This document shows, one piece after another, positions 59,494 through 64,000 of a stretch of 64,000 bases of DNA. Origin of the DNA: Olsenella sp. SW781 (GTDB taxonomy: Bacteria > Actinomycetota > Coriobacteriia > Coriobacteriales > Atopobiaceae); contig NZ_SJOU01000003.1 in NCBI RefSeq assembly GCF_012027725.1, positions 1 through 64,000 on the forward strand. The letters run 5' to 3'. Within the stretch, counting starts at the first letter, position 1. Each line of letters begins with the position of its first letter. The position numbers and the translations under genes were made by a program. The notes below the pieces were generated by a model. That model had not been told where the DNA came from, searched no databases, and saw nothing but the letters and a program-made list of their open reading frames with translations.

Positions 59494-60939
59494 CTAGGCC
59501 CCCCTCTCGGCGAGCTCGGCGACGAGCGCCTTGAAGAGGCGGCCGCGCTCGGCCATGTTGGAGAACTCGTCGAAGGACGAGCAGGCCGGCGAGAGCAGCA
59601 CGACGTCGCCCGGGCGGGCGAGGCGCACGGCCTCGGCGAAGGCCTCGCGCAGGTGCGGGGCGCGGACGACCTCCAGGGGCGCCCCGTCCTTCTCGGCGTC
59701 CTTCTCGCCGTCCCCGGCGGCCTCGAGGGCGGCGGCCATCCTGGGGCCCGCCTCGCCGTAGCAGACGGCCGCGCGGCACCGCCCGCGCACCGCGGCGGCG
59801 AGCGAGGCGAGGTCGGTCATCTTGTCGTGGCCGCCGAGCAGCAGCACCACCGAGCCGGGCGCGAACCCCGTGAGCGCCTTCTCGACGGCGTCGGTGTTGG
59901 TGGCCTTGGAGTCATTGACGTAGCTCACGCCGGCCACGGTGCCCGCCGGCTCGAGCCGGTGCTCGATCGGCGAGAAGGACCTGAGGCCGCGGACCACGTC
60001 CTCGGCGGAGACGCCGAGCTCGAGCGCGACGGCCGAGGCGGCCAGCGCGTTCTCGGCGTTGTGGAGGCCCACGATCCTGAGCTCCGCCGTCCGGCAGAGC
60101 GCGCGCTCGACGCCGTCGAGGCGCACCACGAGCTCGTCGCCGCGCAGGAAGGCGGCGCAGGGGCCGTCCGGCTCCCCGTGCACGGAGAGCCGGCAGACGC
60201 GCAGGCCGCGCCCCTCGCAGCGCTCCGCGACGGCCCGGCAGGGCCCGTCGTCGACGGAGACCACCGCGAGGTCGCCCGCGCCGAGGTTGGCGAAGGCGCG
60301 CTCCTTCGCCGCGGCGTAGGCCTCCATCGTGTGGTGCCACTCGAGGTGGTCGGGCGTGACGTTGAGCAGCACGGCGACGCGCGGGTGCAAAAGGCGCGTC
60401 GTGGCGAGCTGGAAGCTCGAGAGCTCGGCGACGAACCACCCGCCCTCCGGGCGCGCGGGGACGGCCTCGGTCGGCGGGGTGCCGATGTTGCCCACCGCCT
60501 CCGCGGGCAGGCCCGCCTCGCCGAGCAGGTGCGTCGCGAGCGAGGTCGTGGTCGTCTTGCCGTTGGTTCCCGTGATGGCGACCCACCGCTCGGGGCTCTC
60601 GCGCCAGGCGAGCTCGGGCTCGCCCACGACCTCGCCCGCGCACGCGGCCGCGGAGCGGAAGAAGGCGGAGTCGACCGGGATGCCCGGGGAGGCCACGACG
60701 AGGTCGTAGCTGCCGGAGACCTCCTCGGTCCCGAGGACGCAGCGCACGCCCTCGGCCTCGAGCGCGCGGGTGCGCTCGCCCTCCGCGGACGCCGCGCCGC
60801 CGAAGAGCGTCACCGAGCGCACGCGGCCCGGGACGAGCGAGGCGAGGTAGCGGGCGGCAGACTCGCCGGTGCGGCCGAGGCCGAGCACGGCGACGTCGCC
60901 GAGATGTGACTGAGTGGTGGGACCCATGAGCTCACTCAT
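59494..60939 (-). CDS. murD: UDP-N-acetylmuramoylalanine--D-glutamate ligase
   Basis: 481 residues. The ATP loop is VAITGTNGKTTTTSLATHLL; AELSSFQLATTRLLHPRVAVLLNVTPDHLEWH and HNAENALAASAVALEL are typical. It adds D-Glu to UDP-MurNAc-L-Ala. Between about 400 and 420 it has AAGDGEKDAEKDGAPLEV. Most homologues are shorter here, and both EKD units are read from the CTTCTCG-type motif (59689-59710). ATG 60939 is used; ATG 60927 is an alternative. It starts 4 nt after the mraY stop. Confidence 0.94.
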   Translation of the reverse strand: MSELMGPTTQSHLGDVAVLGLGRTGESAARYLASLVPGRVRSVTLFGGAASAEGERTRALEAEGVRCVLGTEEVSGSYDLVVASPGIPVDSAFFRSAAACAGEVVGEPELAWRESPERWVAITGTNGKTTTTSLATHLLGEAGLPAEAVGNIGTPPTEAVPARPEGGWFVAELSSFQLATTRLLHPRVAVLLNVTPDHLEWHHTMEAYAAAKERAFANLGAGDLAVVSVDDGPCRAVAERCEGRGLRVCRLSVHGEPDGPCAAFLRGDELVVRLDGVERALCRTAELRIVGLHNAENALAASAVALELGVSAEDVVRGLRSFSPIEHRLEPAGTVAGVSYVNDSKATNTDAVEKALTGFAPGSVVLLLGGHDKMTDLASLAAAVRGRCRAAVCYGEAGPRMAAALEAAGDGEKDAEKDGAPLEVVRAPHLREAFAEAVRLARPGDVVLLSPACSSFDEFSNMAERGRLFKALVAELAERGA

Positions 60940-60942
60940 CCC

Positions 60943-61974
60943 CTAGCCGAGCTGGAAGTACAGGGCGAAGCCGAGCGCGGCGAAGGCCGCGGCGACGATC
61001 CAGAAGCGGATGACGACCTTGTTCTCCGCCCACCCCATCTGCTCGAAGTGGTGGTGGATCGGCGTCATGAGGAAGACCCGGCGGCCGGTGAGCTTGAAGC
61101 TCGTGACCTGGATCATGACGGAGAGCGCCTCGCAGACGAAGAGGCCCCCCATGATGAGCGAGGTGACCTCGGTCTTGGTGAGGACCGCGAGCGAGGCGAG
61201 CGCGGCGCCGAGCGCGAGCGATCCCGTGTCGCCCATGAAGATCGAGGCGGGGTAGCAGTTGTGCCAGAGGAAGCCCACGCAGGCGCCCGCGATGGAGCCG
61301 GCGAAGATGGCGAGGTCGAGCTCGTTGTAGCGGTAGGCGACCATCGCCATGAAGAGCATGACCACCATCGTGCAGCCGCCGGCGAGGCCGTCGAGGCCGT
61401 CGGTGAGGTTGACGGCGTTGGAGAGGCCCGCCATGAGGAGGAAGACGAAGACGAGGTAGAGCCAGGGCACCGTCACCTCGACGCCGCCCGCGGGGAAGGT
61501 GGTGGCGAGCACGCCCAGGTCGAGCGAGAGCCCGCCCGGGAAGCGGATCTCGGGGGCGATGCCGCAGACGTTGACCGCCACGAGGCAGAACGCGACCGAG
61601 ATGAGGACGAGGCCCACCATCTTCTGGGACGGCGTGAGCCCGAGCGAGCGGCCGTGGGCGACCGACTCGATGTCGTCGAGCAGGCCGAGCGAGCCCGTGA
61701 CCAGCGTCACCACGACGGCGAGCACGAGCGCCGGGGTCCACTGCGCGACGAGCCCGCAGGCGACGAGCACGCCCACGAGGATGATGATGCCGCCCATCGT
61801 GGGGGTGCCCTGCTTCACGAGGTGGCGCTGCGGGCCGTCGGCGCGGATCTGCTGGCCCACCCCCTCGTGGCGCATGAGGCGGATGAAGAGCGGCATGAGC
61901 GCGCAGGTCACGAGAGCCGCGATGCCGATGGCGAGAAAAACCTGGTAGGTGGGATATGAGGGATTCCCGATCAC
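60943..61974 (-). CDS. mraY: Phospho-N-acetylmuramoyl-pentapeptide transferase
   Basis: 343 residues with ten membrane helices. The aspartate-rich site is NAVNLTDGLDGLAGG, then SIFMGDTGSLALG and the His-rich loop PIHHHFEQMGWAENKVVIRFW, all hallmarks of MraY. It transfers phospho-MurNAc-pentapeptide to undecaprenyl phosphate, giving lipid I. GTG 61974 overlaps the murF stop (GTGA). The longer upstream frame lies in murF and is a shadow. Confidence 0.95.
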   Translation of the reverse strand: MIGNPSYPTYQVFLAIGIAALVTCALMPLFIRLMRHEGVGQQIRADGPQRHLVKQGTPTMGGIIILVGVLVACGLVAQWTPALVLAVVVTLVTGSLGLLDDIESVAHGRSLGLTPSQKMVGLVLISVAFCLVAVNVCGIAPEIRFPGGLSLDLGVLATTFPAGGVEVTVPWLYLVFVFLLMAGLSNAVNLTDGLDGLAGGCTMVVMLFMAMVAYRYNELDLAIFAGSIAGACVGFLWHNCYPASIFMGDTGSLALGAALASLAVLTKTEVTSLIMGGLFVCEALSVMIQVTSFKLTGRRVFLMTPIHHHFEQMGWAENKVVIRFWIVAAAFAALGFALYFQLG

Positions 61975-63410
61975 GAGGCAAGCACCCCTTTCACGAAGTT
62001 GTCGAGGCCGGCGGCGCGGCTCGCCTTCACGAGCACGAGGTCGCCCTCGGCAAGGACGGGGCCGATGACGCGGACGGCGTCCTCGACCGTGGCGAGGCGC
62101 TCCACGGCGTCCTCGGAGAGGCCCATCGTGCGGGCGGCCTCGGCCATCTCGTCGGCGAGCTCGCCCCCGACGAGCACGAGCAGGTCGACCCCCTTGGCGG
62201 CGGCGTAGGCGCCCACGTAGCCGTGGAGGCGCGCCGCCTCGTCGCCGAGCTCGCCCATCTCGCCGAGCACGGCGATGCGCCGGCCCTCGCACGCCATGCT
62301 GGCGAGCACGTCGAGCGAGGAGGCCATCGAGGCGGGCGCGGCGTTGTAGGAGTCGTCGATCACGCGCGCCCCGGAGGCGGCCCGGACGACGTCGAGGCGC
62401 ATGCTCGTGGGCTCCATGCGGCAGATGGCGTCCACCGCGGCGTCGCGGTCGAGGCCGGCGCGCCACAGGAGCGCGAGCGCGAGCAGGAAGTCGTCGACGA
62501 GCTTCGCGCCCGGAAGGGACAGCGCGACCTCGCGGGACCAGCCGTCGGCGCACGTCACGGTGAAGCGCGCGCGGCCCGAGGCGTCGGTCGAGACGAGCGA
62601 GGCGCGCACGAGGTCCTTCTCGCCCGACCCCACGGTCATGACGTCGACGCCCGCGGGACGGGCGAAGCCGTCGGCGATGAAGGGGGTGAAGTCCCCCGAG
62701 CTCGCGAGCGCGAGCGCGGGGCCGACGCCGTCATGGGCGCGCATGCCGGAGACGACCTCGGCCTTGGCGCGGGCGATGTTCTCGCGGCTGCCGAGGATGC
62801 CGATGTGGCTCGTCCCCACGTTGGTGATCGCGGCGAGCGCCGGGCGGCACGCGGCGGCGAGACGGTCGATCTCGTGCGGGTGGTTCATGCCGAGCTCGCA
62901 GACCACGACCTCGGCGTCCTCCGGCGCGGCGAGGACGGTGAGCGGCAGGCCGATGAGGCTGTTGAGGTTGCCGCGCGTGGCGTGGGTGCGGCGCTGCGCG
63001 GCTGCGCCGGCGGCGACCATCTCCTTCGTGGTGGTCTTCCCCACCGAGCCCGTGACGGCCAGGACGAGCCAGCCGGGGTGGAGCTCGCGCCAGGCGCCGG
63101 CCAGGCGCAGGAGGAACTCCTCGCCGTCGTCCCCCTCGGCGCGCAGGACGGCGCAGCCGGCGGCGCAGGCGGCCTCGAGCGCCTCGGCCGGGGGCTCGGC
63201 GGTCGCCACGACCGCGGCGGCGCCCGCGCGGGCGGCGGAGGCGAGGTAGGCGTTGCCGTCGACGCGCTCCCCGGGGAAGGCGACGAAGAGGCGCCCCTCC
63301 CCCGCCTCGCGCGAGTCGACGACGACCTCGCCCGCGACGTCGCGCGCGCCCTCGAGAAGGACGGCGGCGCCGGTCGCCCGGGCGATGTCGGAGACGGTCA
63401 TGCGTAGCAT
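61971..63410 (-). CDS. murF: UDP-N-acetylmuramoyl-tripeptide--D-alanyl-D-alanine ligase
   Basis: 479 residues. The ATP loop is AVTGSVGKTTTKEMVAA. ATRGNLNSLIGLPLTVL, ELGMNHPHEIDRL and DDSYNAAPASMASSLDVL are conserved. It adds D-Ala-D-Ala to the tripeptide precursor. A GSGEKDLVRASL segment near residue 265 contains the in-frame GEKD reading of the dodecamer motif. ATG 63410 begins MLRMTVSD; ATG 63401 is possible. It lies 48 nt downstream of the penicillin-binding protein gene. No murE is in the window; it is usually upstream of murF, beyond the right edge. Confidence 0.95.
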   Translation of the reverse strand: MLRMTVSDIARATGAAVLLEGARDVAGEVVVDSREAGEGRLFVAFPGERVDGNAYLASAARAGAAAVVATAEPPAEALEAACAAGCAVLRAEGDDGEEFLLRLAGAWRELHPGWLVLAVTGSVGKTTTKEMVAAGAAAQRRTHATRGNLNSLIGLPLTVLAAPEDAEVVVCELGMNHPHEIDRLAAACRPALAAITNVGTSHIGILGSRENIARAKAEVVSGMRAHDGVGPALALASSGDFTPFIADGFARPAGVDVMTVGSGEKDLVRASLVSTDASGRARFTVTCADGWSREVALSLPGAKLVDDFLLALALLWRAGLDRDAAVDAICRMEPTSMRLDVVRAASGARVIDDSYNAAPASMASSLDVLASMACEGRRIAVLGEMGELGDEAARLHGYVGAYAAAKGVDLLVLVGGELADEMAEAARTMGLSEDAVERLATVEDAVRVIGPVLAEGDLVLVKASRAAGLDNFVKGVLAS

Positions 63411-63458
63411 CGTGCACTCCCTTGCGTACGTTCGGGGGCCTCTCCCCCGTCACCCATT

Positions 63459-64000
63459 CTACGAGACCGGGACGATCCCCATGATCTGGACGGTCTGCTC
63501 CATCACGTCGCGGAAGACGTGGGCCGAGGTCTCGGCCGCGAGGTACGGCAGGCCGTTCAGGCCCACGTAGACGAGCGCCTCGGGGTCCTCCGCGTTGACG
63601 AACCCGCACAGGGACGCCACGAACTTGCCCTCCTGGTAGCCGCCCGACTCCCCCGCCTGCTCGGCCGTGCCCGTCTTCGCGGCGATGCTGTAGCCCTCGA
63701 CCTGGGCGTTCTCCGCCGTTCCCTCCTGCACGACCGTAATGAGCAGGTCGGTCTCGGCCGCGGCGGTCTCGACGGAGCAGGCCGCCTCCCCCGCCGGCCA
63801 GTCGATGGCCTCGTCGCCGCGCTCCACGACGAAGTGAGGCGTGAGGGGGACCCCGCCGTTGGCCACGGCCCCGTAGGCGCGCACGATCTGGACGAACGGC
63901 ACGGCGAGGCCCTGGCCGAAGGCCATCGACCCCAGGGTCGAGCCGTCGTACTCCTCGAGCCCCTTGACGATCCCCTCGACCTCGCCGGGAAAGTCGATCC
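63459..64000 (-). CDS. ftsI: Class B penicillin-binding protein (FtsI/PBP), C-terminal part only
   Basis: Only the last 180 or so residues are in the window; the N-terminus lies beyond 64000. The visible part has the transpeptidase KTGTA box (SIAAKTGTAEQAGES), GQGLAVPFVQIVRAYGAVANGGVPLTPHFV before it and KFVASLCGFVNAEDPEALVYV after it. It crosslinks septal peptidoglycan outside the membrane, most likely with FtsW. Position before murF suits ftsI or spoVD-like genes. There is no PASTA domain at the C-terminus, which ends GIVPVS. Confidence 0.9.
   Translation of the reverse strand, partial: IDFPGEVEGIVKGLEEYDGSTLGSMAFGQGLAVPFVQIVRAYGAVANGGVPLTPHFVVERGDEAIDWPAGEAACSVETAAAETDLLITVVQEGTAENAQVEGYSIAAKTGTAEQAGESGGYQEGKFVASLCGFVNAEDPEALVYVGLNGLPYLAAETSAHVFRDVMEQTVQIMGIVPVS

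Overview
The window is high-GC DNA from a Gram-positive, low-redundancy genome. Four things point to Coriobacteriia, most likely Atopobiaceae (Olsenella-like): the dcw order with SepF and DivIVA, a RmlC-RmlD fusion, two tandem PepC-type peptidases, and paired YhgE/Pip proteins. That placement is an inference; no 16S rRNA gene is present. No insertion sequence, prophage or CRISPR array was seen.

Region 1 (1-18.3 kb, minus strand) is a cell-surface polysaccharide locus. It has rmlA, rmlB and a fused rmlC-rmlD for dTDP-L-rhamnose, six GT2 glycosyltransferases, a Wzx-type flippase, a sugar aminotransferase, a GtrA protein, two small SMR/EamA-type half-transporters, a DUF6020 membrane protein, an unexpected ACC-deaminase/D-cysteine-desulfhydrase-like enzyme and a cold-shock protein. 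A secreted cell-wall-binding repeat protein lies at each end: 1..1406, incomplete, and 18438..20678, with an NlpC/P60-type domain. The genes look like a rhamnose-containing wall glycan pathway plus a polyprenyl-phosphate-linked side-branch module.

Region 2 (20.7-42 kb) is housekeeping and transport: a possible SecB-like protein, metK, a TetR regulator divergent from two overlapping YhgE/Pip genes, gltX, pcp with DUF969/DUF979, a one-chain L-serine dehydratase, two identical tRNA-Glu genes and tRNA-Gln, a CCA-adding-type enzyme, two tandem C1-type aminopeptidases, a YigZ/IMPACT protein and a PTS IIA-Glc protein.

Region 3 (42.3-47 kb) has RNase P RNA, a radical-SAM/DUF4130 pair of putative DNA-repair proteins and a lone AbiEi-like protein with a nuclease-like C-terminus.

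Region 4 (47-64 kb, minus strand) is the division and cell-wall cluster, transcribed ftsI-murF-mraY-murD-ftsW-murG-murC-murB-ftsQ-ftsZ-pgeF-yggS-sepF-proC-yggT-divIVA. Many of its genes overlap by 4 bp.

The least expected content is between the genes. From about 22 kb onward the spacers are packed with several unrelated families of long inverted repeats. Some have compensatory base changes in their arms and some are nested. A 60-bp tandem repeat splits murG from murC. The 12-mer GTYCTTCTCGCC (complement GGCGAGAAGRAC) recurs about two dozen times in spacers and inside genes, but I did not find its exact form in the first 22 kb.
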